The position numbers and the translations under genes were made by a program. From an uncultured Pelagibacteraceae bacterium (GTDB lineage Bacteria > Pseudomonadota > Alphaproteobacteria > Pelagibacterales > Pelagibacteraceae), in NCBI GenBank assembly GCA_902614055.1, contig CACMJX010000006.1, positions 1-39,525 of the forward strand: a stretch of 39,525 bases of DNA. The letters are read 5' to 3'. Of the stretch, positions 6,896 to 16,979 are shown piece after piece. The first letter of the stretch is position 1. Each line of letters opens with the position of its first letter. Below the pieces are notes generated by a model. It ran no database searches and had not been told where the DNA came from. It worked only from the letters and a program-made list of their open reading frames with translations.

Positions 6896-7257
6896 TCTTT
6901 GATTTTATTCCATTCAGCTATGCCACCAGATATGTTTTTTACACTTTTAACACCCATATCTTTCATGGTCTTAGTAGCCAGAGTACCTTGTCCACCAACA
7001 CCACAAAAAACAATGTATTCCTTATCTGGATTATTTTTGATAATATCATTTTCAATTGGACTGCCTTCGGCAAGGTAAAATTCTAATAATCCTCTATCCA
7101 TATGAATAGCGTTTCCAATTGTTCCTTTTGAAAAACTCTCTTTATCTCTAACATCGATAAATTGAACGTTAGGATCATTTAGTTTTTTTTTAGCTTCTTC
7201 CGCAGTAATATTTTCTATCTCACCGCTGACAGACATTAACTCTTCAAATTTTTTCAT
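6892..7257 (-). CDS. Rhodanese-like domain protein
   Basis: The 121-residue protein is a single rhodanese domain: I-T-A-E-E-A near residue 18, F-I-D-V-R-D as the first conserved strand, the sulfur-carrying Cys in V-F-C-G-V-G-G-Q-G, and a terminal N-I-S-G-G-I-A-E-W. Such proteins carry persulfide sulfur for transfer reactions. The active loop usually ends in Arg (C-x-x-G-x-R); here that place is Gln, so donor or acceptor use may differ. It lies 17 bases after pnp in the same direction and is probably part of the long nusA-pnp unit. The physiological partner is unknown. Confidence 0.87.
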   Translation of the reverse strand: MKKFEELMSVSGEIENITAEEAKKKLNDPNVQFIDVRDKESFSKGTIGNAIHMDRGLLEFYLAEGSPIENDIIKNNPDKEYIVFCGVGGQGTLATKTMKDMGVKSVKNISGGIAEWNKIKD

Positions 7258-7274
7258 CTTTATCCTTTTATAAA

Positions 7275-9347
7275 TTAAATTGCTGCTTGTTTAATAGAAA
7301 GTTTGACTTTTCCTCTATCAAATCCAATAACTTTTACTTTAACTTCGTCGCCTTCATTTACAACATCCGTTACTTTGGCAACTCTCTTGTCTGCAAGCTC
7401 AGAAATATGCACAAGTCCATCTTGCTTTCCAAGGAAATTCACAAAAGCACCAAATTCCATAATTTTCATAACTTTTCCATTATAAATTTTATTTAATTCA
7501 GCTTTAGCTGTTATATCTTTGATCATTTGCATAGCAATGTTTCTCGACTCCTCATCTGGAGCAGCAACTGTAACTACACCTTCATCATTTACATCAACTT
7601 TAGCAGCAGATTTTTCAACAATCTCTCTAATTGTTGCTCCACCTTTTCCAATGACTGCCGCAATATCTTTTTTATCAACAGTAATCTTTTCCATTTTTGG
7701 AGTATGTTTTCCAACATCGTCTCTAGATTTGTCTAATGCTTTATTCATTTCACCCAAAATATGAATTCTTCCATCTTTTGCTTGATTTAAAGCCTGCTCC
7801 ATTATTTCAAATGTAATTCCTGTAATTTTAATGTCCATTTGTAAAGATGTAATGCCGTCTTTAGTCCCTGCAACTTTGAAATCCATATCTCCAAGGTGGT
7901 CTTCATCACCAAGAATATCTGATAGCACAGAGAAATCTTCGCCTTCTTTGATTAAACCCATTGCTATTCCAGCAACTGGCTCTTTAATCGGAACACCTGC
8001 ATCCATAAGAGCAAGTGAAGTTCCACAAACAGTTGCCATTGAAGATGAACCATTAGACTCTGTGATTTCTGATACAATCCTAAATGTATAGGGAAAACTT
8101 TCCTTTGATGGAAGTGAAGAGTTAATTGCTCTCCATGCCAACTTACCATGACCTATCTCTCTTCTACCTGTTCCAATCCTTCCTGTTTCTCCAACTGAGA
8201 ATGGAGGAAAATTATAGTGCAACATAAATCTCTCTTTTTGAAGACCATCTAAACTCTCTATTCTTTGCTCATCATCTGAGGTTCCAAGTGTAGTTGTTAC
8301 AATGGCTTGCGTTTCGCCTCTTGTAAACAAAGCTGAACCGTGAACTCTTGGTAAAATTCCAACCTCACACATAATTGGTCTTACATCTGCTAGACCTCTT
8401 CCATCAATACGATTTTTATTTTTAAGAATATTAGTTCTAACAATAGATTTTTCTAAATTTTTAAGTTGGGAATTTATATCTAAATCTGTGTAAGCTTCAT
8501 TCTCCTCATATAAATTTTTAGCCTTTTCAGTAATTTGAGAAATTTGATTTGATCTATCTTGTTTGTCTCTTGTAGAAAAAGCTTTTTTCAAATCTTCAGT
8601 AAATTCCTCTTCTAATTTCTTTTTTACTTCAGATAAATCTTTCTTCTCAACTGTCCATTCAGGTTTTCTACATTCTTTTGCAAGTTCTTCGATCATTTCT
8701 ATTATTGGAACAAAACCTTCATGACCAAATCTAACAGCATTCAACATTTCTTCTTCTGTCAAACCATTTGCTTCGGACTCAACCATTAATACTGCATCTT
8801 TAGTTCCTGCTACAACTAAATCTAATTTAGATTTCTCTAATTCCTTTTTAGATGGGTTAAGAACGTATTTTCCTTCAATAAAGCCAACTCTAGAGGCCCC
8901 CACCGGACCCATAAATGGCATTCCTGAGATTGCGAGAGCTGCTGAAGATGCAACGATAGATAAAATATCTGCCTCATTTTCTTTATCATAAGATATAACT
9001 GTTGGTAATAGCTGTACTTCGTTTTTGAATTCGTCTGGAAACAATGGTCTAATTGGTCTATCAATTAATCTTGAAATTAAAGTTTCACTTTCTGTAGGTC
9101 TAGCTTCTCTTTTAAAATATCCACCTGGTATCTTTCCAGCTGCATAATATTTTTCCTGGTAATTGACTGACAATGGGAAGTAATCTATATCTGGGTTTAC
9201 TTTCTTTGCACCAACAACTGTTGCTAAAACAACTGTCTCACCACATTGAGCTATAATTGCTCCATCTGCTTGTCTTGCTATCTTTCCAGTCTCTAAACTT
9301 AATTTTTTTCCACTTACTTCTATTTCTTTTTTTACTACTTTAAACAT
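7275..9347 (-). CDS. pnp: Polyribonucleotide nucleotidyltransferase (PNPase)
   Basis: PNPase degrades RNA 3' to 5' by phosphorolysis in the degradosome. The 690 residues show two RNase PH domains: the first starts with the K-K-E-I-E-V-S-G segment, the second, near residue 310, has N-R-I-D-G-R-G-L and [11 protein letters not shown]. The catalytic Asp region reads [16 protein letters not shown] domain (I-G-K-G-G-A-T-I) and an S1 domain ([17 protein letters not shown]) follow. The ATG comes directly after the rpsO stop, with AAGGAA inside the rpsO end. The rpsO-pnp order is conserved in bacteria. Confidence 0.97.
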   Translation of the reverse strand: MFKVVKKEIEVSGKKLSLETGKIARQADGAIIAQCGETVVLATVVGAKKVNPDIDYFPLSVNYQEKYYAAGKIPGGYFKREARPTESETLISRLIDRPIRPLFPDEFKNEVQLLPTVISYDKENEADILSIVASSAALAISGMPFMGPVGASRVGFIEGKYVLNPSKKELEKSKLDLVVAGTKDAVLMVESEANGLTEEEMLNAVRFGHEGFVPIIEMIEELAKECRKPEWTVEKKDLSEVKKKLEEEFTEDLKKAFSTRDKQDRSNQISQITEKAKNLYEENEAYTDLDINSQLKNLEKSIVRTNILKNKNRIDGRGLADVRPIMCEVGILPRVHGSALFTRGETQAIVTTTLGTSDDEQRIESLDGLQKERFMLHYNFPPFSVGETGRIGTGRREIGHGKLAWRAINSSLPSKESFPYTFRIVSEITESNGSSSMATVCGTSLALMDAGVPIKEPVAGIAMGLIKEGEDFSVLSDILGDEDHLGDMDFKVAGTKDGITSLQMDIKITGITFEIMEQALNQAKDGRIHILGEMNKALDKSRDDVGKHTPKMEKITVDKKDIAAVIGKGGATIREIVEKSAAKVDVNDEGVVTVAAPDEESRNIAMQMIKDITAKAELNKIYNGKVMKIMEFGAFVNFLGKQDGLVHISELADKRVAKVTDVVNEGDEVKVKVIGFDRGKVKLSIKQAAI

Positions 9348-9596
9348 TTATTTCCTTAAATTTAATTTTGTTAATACTTCTTTATAAGACTCCATATTAT
9401 TTCTCTTTAAATAGTCTAATAATTTTTTTCTTCTATTTACTGCTCTTAAAAGACCTACAGAAGAATGTTTATCCTTTTTGTATTGTTTAATATGTTTTGA
9501 CAGATTCTCAATTTTTCCTGTTAATTGAGCAATCTGAACTTCAGAAGATCCACTATCTTTGTCATGGATTTGAAGTTCTTTTACTTTTTCTCTCAT
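9348..9596 (-). CDS. rpsO: 30S ribosomal protein S15
   Basis: S15 binds the central domain of 16S rRNA and starts platform assembly. The 82-residue product matches from G-S-S-E-V-Q-I-A-Q-L-T to the end. The rRNA-contact segment D-K-H-S-S-V-G-L-L-R-A-V-N-R-R-K-K-L-L-D-Y-L is clear. It is about seven residues shorter than the usual 89, all lost from the N-terminal helix. The upstream AAGGAA supports this start. It lies 12 bases after rbfA, where many proteobacteria have truB, and abuts pnp. Confidence 0.95.
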   Translation of the reverse strand: MREKVKELQIHDKDSGSSEVQIAQLTGKIENLSKHIKQYKKDKHSSVGLLRAVNRRKKLLDYLKRNNMESYKEVLTKLNLRK

Positions 9597-9608
9597 TTTT
9601 TTCCTTAT

Positions 9609-9974
9609 TTATTTGTTTGTTTGTTTAATTAAATTTTCTATTTTTTCTGCATAATCAAAAGAATCATCTTTCACAAAAAAAAGTTTTGGTAAAAATTTCA
9701 CAATAATTTTTTTAGATAAAACTTTCCTTATCATGAATGAAGCAATTTTTAATTTTTCTATAATTTCTTCGGTGTTCTTTCCTCCTAAAGGCATTACAAA
9801 TATTTTAGCTGTTTTTAAATCTGGTGACATTCTTACTTCTGTAACTGTAATTTCTTTTGTTGATAAATTTGGTATTTTTGCTTCATCTCTAATAAAAAGT
9901 GTGCCAAGGGCTTGTTTTATCATTTCGCCAACCCTTAATTGTCGTTGAGTAATGGGTTTTCCTAGGTGTTTCAT
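9609..9974 (-). CDS. rbfA: Ribosome-binding factor A
   Basis: RbfA helps mature the 5' end of 16S rRNA on the 30S subunit. The 121-residue protein starts Q-R-Q-L-R-V-G-E-M-I-K-Q-A-L near residue 10 and has the KH-like core: I-T-V-T-E-V-R-M-S-P-D-L-K-T-A-K-I-F-V, followed by R-K-V-L-S-K-K-I and the P-K-L-F-F-V-K-D-D-S-F-D strand. Its ATG directly follows the infB stop, as is common in this operon, so the genes are co-translated. The next gene is rpsO. Confidence 0.94.
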   Translation of the reverse strand: MKHLGKPITQRQLRVGEMIKQALGTLFIRDEAKIPNLSTKEITVTEVRMSPDLKTAKIFVMPLGGKNTEEIIEKLKIASFMIRKVLSKKIIVKFLPKLFFVKDDSFDYAEKIENLIKQTNK

Positions 9975-12191
9975 TTAAATGGTTCTTTCAGTTATTGTTG
10001 AGTTATATACTTCTATAATATCTTTTTTTTGATAATCAGCGAAGTCTTTAAGAGTAATTCCACATTCTAAACCTGCCGATACCTGCTTGGTTTGATCTTT
10101 TTCTCTAAATATAGAACCAATTTTCCCATTAAATATTATTGCTCCGTCTCTAATAACTCTTGCATTAGAGTTTTGGGTTATTTCGCCTTCTACAACTTTT
10201 GACCCAGCTACTTTTCCAACTTTTGAAACCTTAAAAATTTCGAGAATTTCTGCACTTCCAATAATTGTTTCTTGTACATCTGGGGATAATAATCCTGCCA
10301 TCCTCGCTTTTATAAAATCTAACACTTCATATATTATGTTATAAGAGGAAATTAAAATTTTTTCTTGTTCAGCTCTTTTCTTGGCCTCTTTGCTCGGTTT
10401 AACATTGAAAGCAATTATTACAGCATTTGATGCTTTTGCTAAAGTGACATCCGTTTCAGTGACCATCCCTATGTCAGAAAGAAGTATTTTTGGTTTTACT
10501 TCATCATGTTTTATTTGATCTATTGCATTTTTAATAGCCTCAGATGAGCCATGAACGTCAGATTTAATAATTATATTTAATTCCTCTGATACTGAACTCT
10601 TAAAAGCTGAGTCTTGAGTGACAAAGTTAAGGGGTATTTTATCATCTTTTGACTCTTCAACTCTTGCTTCACAAAGGGACTTAGCCTCTTTTTCACTTGA
10701 TAAAACAATAAAATCATCCCCAGATTTTGCTGCTCCATTAATACCTATAATCTCAATTGGAGTAGCTGGTTCAGCAATATCCATATTTTTACCTTGGTCA
10801 TTTATTATTGCTCTTACTTTTCCCCATTTTAATCCACTAACAAAATAATCTCCCTTTTTAAGAGTACCTGTAGTTACAACAATGTTTGCAACAGGACCTC
10901 TTCCAACATCTATTTTTGACTCGAGAACAATCCCTTTGGCGCTTGTTTCAAAATCTGTTTTTAAATCTAGTAGTTCTGCTTGCAACAAAACGGACTCAAC
11001 TAACTTATCTAAATTATTTTTAGTTTTTGTTGAGATTTCCACCATTAGAGTATCACCAGACAAGTCTTCAGCTATTAATTCATATTCCAAAAGTTGATTT
11101 TTAATTTTTTTTGGATCTGCTTCAGGTAAATCACATTTATTTATAGCAACAACTATCGGAACTTTTGCTGCTTTTGCATGCTTAATGGACTCAATGGTTT
11201 GTGGTTTAACACCATCATCTGCTGCAACAACTAAAATTACAATATCTGTTAGTTTAGAGCCTCTAGCTCGCATCTCAGTAAAGGCTGCGTGTCCCGGAGT
11301 ATCAATAAATGTAATTTTATTATTTTGGTGATTAATCTGGTATGCTCCAATGTGCTGAGTTATACCTCCAAATTCTCCTAATACTACGTTGGCTTTTCTT
11401 AAAACATCCAAAACTGAAGTTTTACCATGATCTACGTGTCCCATAACTGTGACTATTGGAGGGCGATTTTGTAAATTTTCTGATTTTATCTCTTTTATTT
11501 TTTCAATTATTTCTTCGGCCTTTGTCTCTCTTATTGGATTATGGCCAAATTCCTTAACTAAATATTCTGCTGTATCAGCATCTATTGTATTATTTATTGT
11601 TACTGTTACTCCCATACCAAGCAAATGTTTAATAATACTGCTGGATTGTTCGGCCATTCTGTTTGCAAGCTCTTTAATTGTTATTACCTCTGGAAGATTA
11701 ACATTTCTTTTAACTTGAACAAAACTATCTTTGTTTTCTTCGTGATTTAAACTTCTATTCTCTTTTTGTTTTGCTCTTTTTAAAGATGCTAAACTTCTGG
11801 ATTTTATTTCTGCATGATCCTCGCTTAAAGCTCTAGAAATTGTTAATTTTAATTCTCTTCTTTTTCCAGGAGTTTTATTTGATTTATTTTCTTTTGGGGT
11901 TAATTCTCCTTTTAATCTTCTTGTAGCTCTTTGCTCTGCTAGTTTTCTTTTTTCAAAATCTGAAGTAAGGGACTGTACAGGTCTGCTAATATTATTTGGC
12001 TTTGAGGAAATGTTTCTATTTGGCACAAAACTACTATTATTTGTTCTAGAAAATTGAGATTTGCCTTGAAATTTTGAACTTTTTTTCTCAATTACAACAG
12101 TGTTTTTTGATTTTGACTTAGCCTGCTCTATACTGCTAAAAGTCTTTTGAGAGCTTCCTTTTATCGATAACTTCAATTTTTTTTTTTCCAT
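9975..12191 (-). CDS. infB: Translation initiation factor IF-2
   Basis: IF-2 is the GTPase that brings initiator tRNA to the ribosome. The 738 residues start with a low-complexity, Lys/Ser/Arg-rich segment of about 150 residues, followed by an IF2_N-type region (V-I-T-I-K-E-L-A-N-R-M). The G domain shows G1 G-H-V-D-H-G-K-T-S, G3 D-T-P-G-H-A-A-F and G4 N-K-C-D-L. Domains II-IV follow and end in C-G-I-T-L-K-D-F-A-D-Y. It is shorter than the E. coli protein (about 890 residues), the difference lying in the N-terminal part. It lies ten bases after nusA; the usual ylxR gene is not between them. Confidence 0.97.
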   Translation of the reverse strand: MEKKKLKLSIKGSSQKTFSSIEQAKSKSKNTVVIEKKSSKFQGKSQFSRTNNSSFVPNRNISSKPNNISRPVQSLTSDFEKRKLAEQRATRRLKGELTPKENKSNKTPGKRRELKLTISRALSEDHAEIKSRSLASLKRAKQKENRSLNHEENKDSFVQVKRNVNLPEVITIKELANRMAEQSSSIIKHLLGMGVTVTINNTIDADTAEYLVKEFGHNPIRETKAEEIIEKIKEIKSENLQNRPPIVTVMGHVDHGKTSVLDVLRKANVVLGEFGGITQHIGAYQINHQNNKITFIDTPGHAAFTEMRARGSKLTDIVILVVAADDGVKPQTIESIKHAKAAKVPIVVAINKCDLPEADPKKIKNQLLEYELIAEDLSGDTLMVEISTKTKNNLDKLVESVLLQAELLDLKTDFETSAKGIVLESKIDVGRGPVANIVVTTGTLKKGDYFVSGLKWGKVRAIINDQGKNMDIAEPATPIEIIGINGAAKSGDDFIVLSSEKEAKSLCEARVEESKDDKIPLNFVTQDSAFKSSVSEELNIIIKSDVHGSSEAIKNAIDQIKHDEVKPKILLSDIGMVTETDVTLAKASNAVIIAFNVKPSKEAKKRAEQEKILISSYNIIYEVLDFIKARMAGLLSPDVQETIIGSAEILEIFKVSKVGKVAGSKVVEGEITQNSNARVIRDGAIIFNGKIGSIFREKDQTKQVSAGLECGITLKDFADYQKKDIIEVYNSTITERTI

Positions 12192-12201
12192 TTTCCATCT
12201 T

Positions 12202-13755
12202 TCAATCTTTATAAACTTTATCTCTAGCTAACATAATTAAATTGTCTGCTTCTGACTTTGAAAGAGCAAAATCTTCTAAATAACCTTTAATTTTGACTCT
12301 TTCACCTTTAACCACATCATAGGCACCAGTCAACTCATCAGATGCTAGATCAGCTAAATCTGTTAAGGTTAAAATCTTTTGTTCACCCAAGGTAACTAAC
12401 ATACCTGCTGTAAGACCCTCATGATTAATTAAATCGCTGTCTAATCCTAAATCCTTTATTCTTTTTGATATTTCTTCTTGATCTTTTTCATAAAATTCTT
12501 TTGCTCGTTCAATTAGTTCTTTTGCAGTCTCTTCTTCAATACCCTCTATTTTTGTTAAAGTATCTGGGGAAGCATCTTTAATATCATCAATTGAAGAGAA
12601 TCCTTCAGCTACTAAGAGTTGTCCAAGTGTTTCGTCAAGCTCTAAGTTTTTTACAATGTTGTCTGTTTTTTCTTTAAATTCTAATTGTCTTCTTTCAGAG
12701 TCCTCTTGCTCTGTCATTATATTAATTTCATAATTTAATAATTTTGTGGCTAATCTTACGTTTTGACCTCTTCTTCCAATAGCTTTACTTAAGTTTTCCT
12801 CGGTTAAAATAACGTCAAGTTTTTTTGCTTCATTGTCAACATTCACTCTTTGAACTTCAGCAGGTGATAATGCATTAGCTACTATAATAGCTGGATCTTC
12901 AGACCAATTGACTATATCTATTTTTTCACCCTGTAACTCATTCACAACAGCTTGAACTCTGCTACCTCTCATTCCAACACATGCTCCTACAGGATCCAAT
13001 GACGTATCAATGGCTTTAACACAGATTTTTGCTCTGCTGCCAGGATCTCTAGAGGAGGATTTAATTTCAATTAATCCATCATATATTTCTGGGACTTCTT
13101 GGACAAAAAGTTTGTCCATAAATTTTGGATGAGCTCTTGATAAAAAAATTTGTTGTCCTCTCGGCTCTCTTCTGACATCTAAACAATAGGCTTTAATTCT
13201 ATCTCCAGCCTTAATGTTTTCTCTAGGTATCATTTCATTTTTTTGAATTATTGCTTCAGTTCTTCCAAGATCAACTATCACGTTTCCAAATTCTAGTCTT
13301 TTAACTATTCCACTTAATATAGTGTCCTTTTTATCAATAAAATCATTATATTGCCTCTCTCTTTCTGCTTCTCTTACATTAAAACTTATAACCTGTTTAG
13401 CTGTTTGTGCTGCAATTCTTCCAAAATCAAATGATGGCAAAGGTTGTAAAACCTCATCCCCTATTTTTTTGTCTTTATTAATATCATTTAACTTTACTGC
13501 ATCTGCCAGAGTAATTTCAATATTTGAATTTTCAGGTTTTTCTGTAATCAATAATTTTCTAAATATCCCTATATTTCCATTATCTCTATCTATTTCCACT
13601 TTGATTTCATTATCAGATCCAAATTTTGATTTTGCCGCTTTTGCAATACCTGTTTCCATTGAACTTATAATCAGCTCTTTATCAATAGATTTTTCTAATG
13701 CTACAGCCTCAGCGATTCTTAATAATTCTAATTTATCAGCTCTTCTATTCAACAT
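12202..13755 (-). CDS. nusA: Transcription termination/antitermination factor NusA
   Basis: NusA binds RNA polymerase and controls pausing, intrinsic termination and antitermination. The 517-residue protein has the N-terminal polymerase-binding domain (A-V-A-L-E-K-S-I-D-K-E), the S1 domain around residues 130-200, and two KH domains with V-G-M-R-G-S-R-V and I-G-R-R-G-Q-N-V. Two helix-hairpin C-terminal repeats follow (L-L-V-A-E-G-F-S-S-I near 375 and the G-M-L-V-T-L-G-E-Q-K repeat near 435). The ATG lies only 12 bases after the U-run of an intrinsic terminator, and no Shine-Dalgarno sequence is visible. Expression may therefore depend on readthrough. The usual upstream rimP is absent. Confidence 0.97.
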   Translation of the reverse strand: MLNRRADKLELLRIAEAVALEKSIDKELIISSMETGIAKAAKSKFGSDNEIKVEIDRDNGNIGIFRKLLITEKPENSNIEITLADAVKLNDINKDKKIGDEVLQPLPSFDFGRIAAQTAKQVISFNVREAERERQYNDFIDKKDTILSGIVKRLEFGNVIVDLGRTEAIIQKNEMIPRENIKAGDRIKAYCLDVRREPRGQQIFLSRAHPKFMDKLFVQEVPEIYDGLIEIKSSSRDPGSRAKICVKAIDTSLDPVGACVGMRGSRVQAVVNELQGEKIDIVNWSEDPAIIVANALSPAEVQRVNVDNEAKKLDVILTEENLSKAIGRRGQNVRLATKLLNYEINIMTEQEDSERRQLEFKEKTDNIVKNLELDETLGQLLVAEGFSSIDDIKDASPDTLTKIEGIEEETAKELIERAKEFYEKDQEEISKRIKDLGLDSDLINHEGLTAGMLVTLGEQKILTLTDLADLASDELTGAYDVVKGERVKIKGYLEDFALSKSEADNLIMLARDKVYKD

Positions 13756-13767
13756 AATTTTTTAGCC

Positions 13768-13794
13768 AAAAAAAAATGGGCCTGAGCCCATTTT
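13768..13794 (-). terminator. Intrinsic terminator between metK and nusA
   Basis: On the minus strand this reads AAAATGGGC, loop TCAG, GCCCATTTT, continuing into a nine-base T run. It is a nine-base-pair stem with a GC core and is the clearest intrinsic terminator in the window. The opposite strand has only four T after the stem, so it acts in the minus direction. It ends 12 bases before the nusA ATG. Confidence 0.9.
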
Positions 13795-13827
13795 GAAATT
13801 TCAACAATGAATTGGAATATAGTTATT

Positions 13828-13848
13828 TTTTGTTGATTTACAACAAAA
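13828..13848 (-). other. AT-rich hairpin just after the metK stop
   Basis: TTTTGTTG and CAACAAAA form an eight-base-pair stem around a five-base loop, immediately after the metK stop codon. It is followed on the minus strand by only a short mixed A/T stretch. It could protect the metK 3' end or form part of the terminator region. It is weak on its own. Confidence 0.3.
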
Positions 13849-13849
13849 T

Positions 13850-15013
13850 TTACTTACTAAAAACTCCAGATTTATCTGTTTTTTCCCACGAAAATGATCC
13901 ATCATCCTCTGGTATTCTTCCAAAGTGGCCATAAGCAGCAGTTTTCTCATAAATAGGTTTATTTAAACCTAACATTTCTCTAATTCCTCTTGGGCTTAGA
14001 TCGAAGTTTTCTTTGATAAGTTTTTCTACGTGCATGTTCTTTTCTTCATCATTATCAAATAAGTCTACATAAATTGATAAAGGTTTAGATACTCCAATAG
14101 CGTAAGCTAATTGAATTAAACACTTATCGGCAATTTTTGAAGCTACAACATTTTTAGCTAAATATCTTGATGCATAAGCAGCTGATCTATCAACTTTTGT
14201 AGGGTCTTTACCAGAAAACGCGCCTCCACCATGAGGTGCAGCTCCACCATATGTGTCAACAATAATTTTTCTTCCAGTCAAACCACTATCTCCATCTGGA
14301 CCACCAATTACAAAGTTTCCAGTAGGGTTGATATAAATCTCTTTCTCATCAAGACTTCCTAATAAATTTTTAGGGATAGATCGCTCTATATAGGGCATAC
14401 AAAGTTCTTTAACTTGAGCTAAGTTAATATCTTTTGAATGTTGAGTAGAAATAACTACTGATGTTACAGCTGAAGGCATACCATCTTTATATTCTATAGT
14501 AATTTGACTTTTTGAGTCTGGCTCTATTCCATTCAACTTTCCTGATTTTCTATCCTCAGCCATCAATCTTAAAATTTTATGAGAATAATGAATTGGAGCT
14601 GGCATCAAAACTTCTGTTTCGTTACAAGCATAACCAAACATAATTCCCTGATCTCCAGCACCTTCGTCTTTATTCCCTGCTGAGTCTACTCCCATTGCAA
14701 TATCTGCAGATTGAGAGTGTAAATATGTTTCAATTTTAGTTTGATCTCTCCAAGAAAAACCGTCTTGGTCATAACCTATATCTTTAATACATTCTCTTAC
14801 TTTTGAAATTAATTCATCTTCTTTAAGTTCTGGACCTCTTACTTCTCCAGCTAAAACAACTTTATTTGTTGTAGTTAAAGTTTCACAAGCAACTCTAGCT
14901 TGGGGTTCGGAAGCTAAGAAGCTATCCACAACCATGTCTGAAATTCTGTCACAAACTTTGTCTGGGTGTCCTTCTGACACTGACTCACTAGTAAATAAAA
15001 AATTTTTTTTCAT
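13850..15013 (-). CDS. metK: S-adenosylmethionine synthetase
   Basis: MetK makes S-adenosylmethionine from methionine and ATP. The 387-residue protein shows the family signatures [25 protein letters not shown] and [16 protein letters not shown]. Length and ends are normal. Its ATG overlaps the lnt stop (TAATG), so there is no leader that could hold a SAM riboswitch. A strong terminator follows downstream. The trmB gene that often follows metK in alphaproteobacteria is not present here. Confidence 0.98.
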   Translation of the reverse strand: MKKNFLFTSESVSEGHPDKVCDRISDMVVDSFLASEPQARVACETLTTTNKVVLAGEVRGPELKEDELISKVRECIKDIGYDQDGFSWRDQTKIETYLHSQSADIAMGVDSAGNKDEGAGDQGIMFGYACNETEVLMPAPIHYSHKILRLMAEDRKSGKLNGIEPDSKSQITIEYKDGMPSAVTSVVISTQHSKDINLAQVKELCMPYIERSIPKNLLGSLDEKEIYINPTGNFVIGGPDGDSGLTGRKIIVDTYGGAAPHGGGAFSGKDPTKVDRSAAYASRYLAKNVVASKIADKCLIQLAYAIGVSKPLSIYVDLFDNDEEKNMHVEKLIKENFDLSPRGIREMLGLNKPIYEKTAAYGHFGRIPEDDGSFSWEKTDKSGVFSK

Positions 15014-16536
15014 TAATTCTCCCGTATTTTAAAAAAAAAAATTAAACTAATATAAATAGATAGAAAATAAAAGAAGATCTTATTACCGTGAGAGCTAAAG
15101 ATTGTTTTATTAGACTTTTTAAAAGAGTTAAATTCAATAAATCCCTTACCGGTTGTTAATATTTTGTCAATTACCTGTCCTTTTGGATTTATAAAAGCTG
15201 AAATCCCATTGTTTGATGATCGAATGACTGGTTTGCCTTCCTCAATGGATCTAAAAATTGAGTGAGAGAAATGCTGGTATGGGCCGATAGAATTTCCAAA
15301 CCAACCATCCTCTGAGATGTTTAATATAAAATCATATTTTTTTTCGCTGTTATTTATCTGACCAGAATAAATAATTTCATAACAGATAAGTGGGATAAAG
15401 CTAAAATTATTCAATCTAATTGGATCTCTTCGGTTATCAGCAGAGAAAGATTGATAACCTTGAGTGATTTTTCTAAATCCGAAATTACTTAACACGTTTT
15501 CAAATGGTAAAAATTCTCCGAATGGCACCAATTTATTTTTGTAGTATTTTTGCACGACATTAAGATCATTATTCAACACCAAAAGCGAATTATAAATCTT
15601 TTGTTTTTCATTTATGTTTATACCCAAAATAATCTTATGTTTTTTTGAGAAATTATTTGAGAAAAGAGTTTTAAATTTTTTCAGGTCCTCAAAATAAATA
15701 CTTGAAAGAATACCTTCAGGTAAAATAAAAAGTGTTTCGATTGATGGGTTTGGCTTAGAAGTATTAATTAATTCAAGGATAAATTCAGTAGGATTTTCAT
15801 TTTGAAAATATCTTTCAATATTAATTTTAGGAGAAATTATCTTAATATTAAAACCTAAATTTTTTTTTTCAGTCAATTCAAACTGTTTCAAATTTGAGTT
15901 GCCCCAAAAATAATTAGTGAAAAGAGCTGACAGAGAAAAAATAATTATACTTATTTTTATTTTTCTTTTGTAATTAAAAAATAAAATAGTTGGGAATAAA
16001 AATAATAAAATAACTAGTGAATTAAAGGCATAAGTCCCTGTTATAGAAAGTATTTGAATAAATTCTAAATAGTTTACAAAGCTAAAAGCAATTAAATTCC
16101 AAGGAAAACCACCAAATAAGAAACTTCTAATATATTCAAATATAGACATAGTAGTAGCCAAAATTAAAATTGATAAAAAATTTTTTTTTGGATTTAAAAA
16201 GGAAAAAATTAAAGTTGAAAAACCATAAAATAATCCTAAAAATAATGGAATTAAAATTAAAGCAAATGGTATCAAAGGTTTAAAGATATCCTCAAAAGTT
16301 AATGAATTCATTATCCAATATAAATTTGAGATAAAATAACCAAATCCGAATATCCATCCAATATTAAATGAAGCAATTTTATCTTTTGAGTAAAATAGTA
16401 ATGTCCACAGGAGAGCAGGGTATGAGAAGAAATTTATGTAAAATAGATTATAGGGTGGAAGGCTAAAAGAAGATATTATACCAAATGAAAATACAAATGA
16501 GTATAATAGAATTTTATTTTCGTTTAGTAAAGTCAA
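15013..16536 (-). CDS. lnt: Apolipoprotein N-acyltransferase
   Basis: Lnt adds the third acyl chain to lipoproteins at the inner membrane. The 507-residue protein starts with about six hydrophobic membrane segments (to about residue 200) and continues with a nitrilase-type periplasmic domain. The catalytic triad candidates are visible: Glu in L-P-E-G, Lys in [15 protein letters not shown], and Cys in [16 protein letters not shown] follows, and one more membrane helix ends the protein. It overlaps ybeY by four bases (ATGA) and metK by one. The CorC/YbeX gene that usually separates ybeY and lnt is absent. Confidence 0.95.
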   Translation of the reverse strand: MTLLNENKILLYSFVFSFGIISSFSLPPYNLFYINFFSYPALLWTLLFYSKDKIASFNIGWIFGFGYFISNLYWIMNSLTFEDIFKPLIPFALILIPLFLGLFYGFSTLIFSFLNPKKNFLSILILATTMSIFEYIRSFLFGGFPWNLIAFSFVNYLEFIQILSITGTYAFNSLVILLFLFPTILFFNYKRKIKISIIIFSLSALFTNYFWGNSNLKQFELTEKKNLGFNIKIISPKINIERYFQNENPTEFILELINTSKPNPSIETLFILPEGILSSIYFEDLKKFKTLFSNNFSKKHKIILGININEKQKIYNSLLVLNNDLNVVQKYYKNKLVPFGEFLPFENVLSNFGFRKITQGYQSFSADNRRDPIRLNNFSFIPLICYEIIYSGQINNSEKKYDFILNISEDGWFGNSIGPYQHFSHSIFRSIEEGKPVIRSSNNGISAFINPKGQVIDKILTTGKGFIEFNSFKKSNKTIFSSHGNKIFFYFLSIYISLIFFFKIREN

Positions 16537-16979
16537 TTTACTTTGTAAAAATAATTCAATATTAGTTTTTCTTTTTTAGACATTTTTTTAAAATCATTTA
16601 ATTTCTTATGATCATGACCAATTAAATGAAGATATCCATGTATCCACATTTTATCAAACTCTAAAAAGAAATTTGTTTTTTTTGATCGTTCTTTAATAAT
16701 TTCATAGCTAATTGCTATATCACCTATATATAGCCTTTTTTTCTCTTTAATTTTCATTGGAAAAGATAAAACATCAGTAGTTTTATTTTTTTTTCTAAAT
16801 TTAAGATTGAAATGTTTCATTTTCTTATTATTGGTTAGGAGTATGGAAAATTCATGGTTTTTTTTTTTAAATAAAGGCGCTTTGGATAATATTTTAAGTC
16901 TTTTCTTTAAATAATCATTTGGTTTTTTTATAATTTTTTTCCAATTTGAATAGCCAGATATTACATTGGCTTTGATCAT
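16533..16979 (-). CDS. ybeY: Endoribonuclease YbeY
   Basis: YbeY is a zinc-dependent RNase for 16S rRNA 3'-end maturation and ribosome quality control. The 148-residue protein carries the zinc motif H-G-Y-L-H-L-I-G-H-D-H near residue 114 (H-x3-H-x5-H) and the upstream N-x-x-F-R-K-K-N-K-T-T-D-V-L-S-F-P segment. It is unusually Lys-rich, as is common in this genome. Four-base overlaps with phoH and lnt show tight translational coupling in the tsaB-fur-miaB-phoH-ybeY-lnt-metK run. Confidence 0.95.
   Translation of the reverse strand: MIKANVISGYSNWKKIIKKPNDYLKKRLKILSKAPLFKKKNHEFSILLTNNKKMKHFNLKFRKKNKTTDVLSFPMKIKEKKRLYIGDIAISYEIIKERSKKTNFFLEFDKMWIHGYLHLIGHDHKKLNDFKKMSKKEKLILNYFYKVN

Noticed and set aside
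7287..8091. Several open frames on the plus strand opposite pnp
   Set aside because: pnp is a complete, strongly conserved gene on the other strand. The antisense frames are Ser/Pro/Thr-rich shadows with no ribosome sites.
10618..11718. Open frames on the plus strand opposite infB
   Set aside because: They are shadows of the conserved infB codons; no start signals and no recognisable protein features.
14990..15040. SAM riboswitch before metK
   Set aside because: The metK ATG overlaps the lnt stop codon, so there is no leader to hold one, and no matching structure is visible.
15033..15044. Long A or T runs here and elsewhere taken as terminators
   Set aside because: Homopolymer runs are everywhere in this AT-rich sequence. 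Only the metK/nusA site has a GC-cored stem joined to a T run in the correct orientation.
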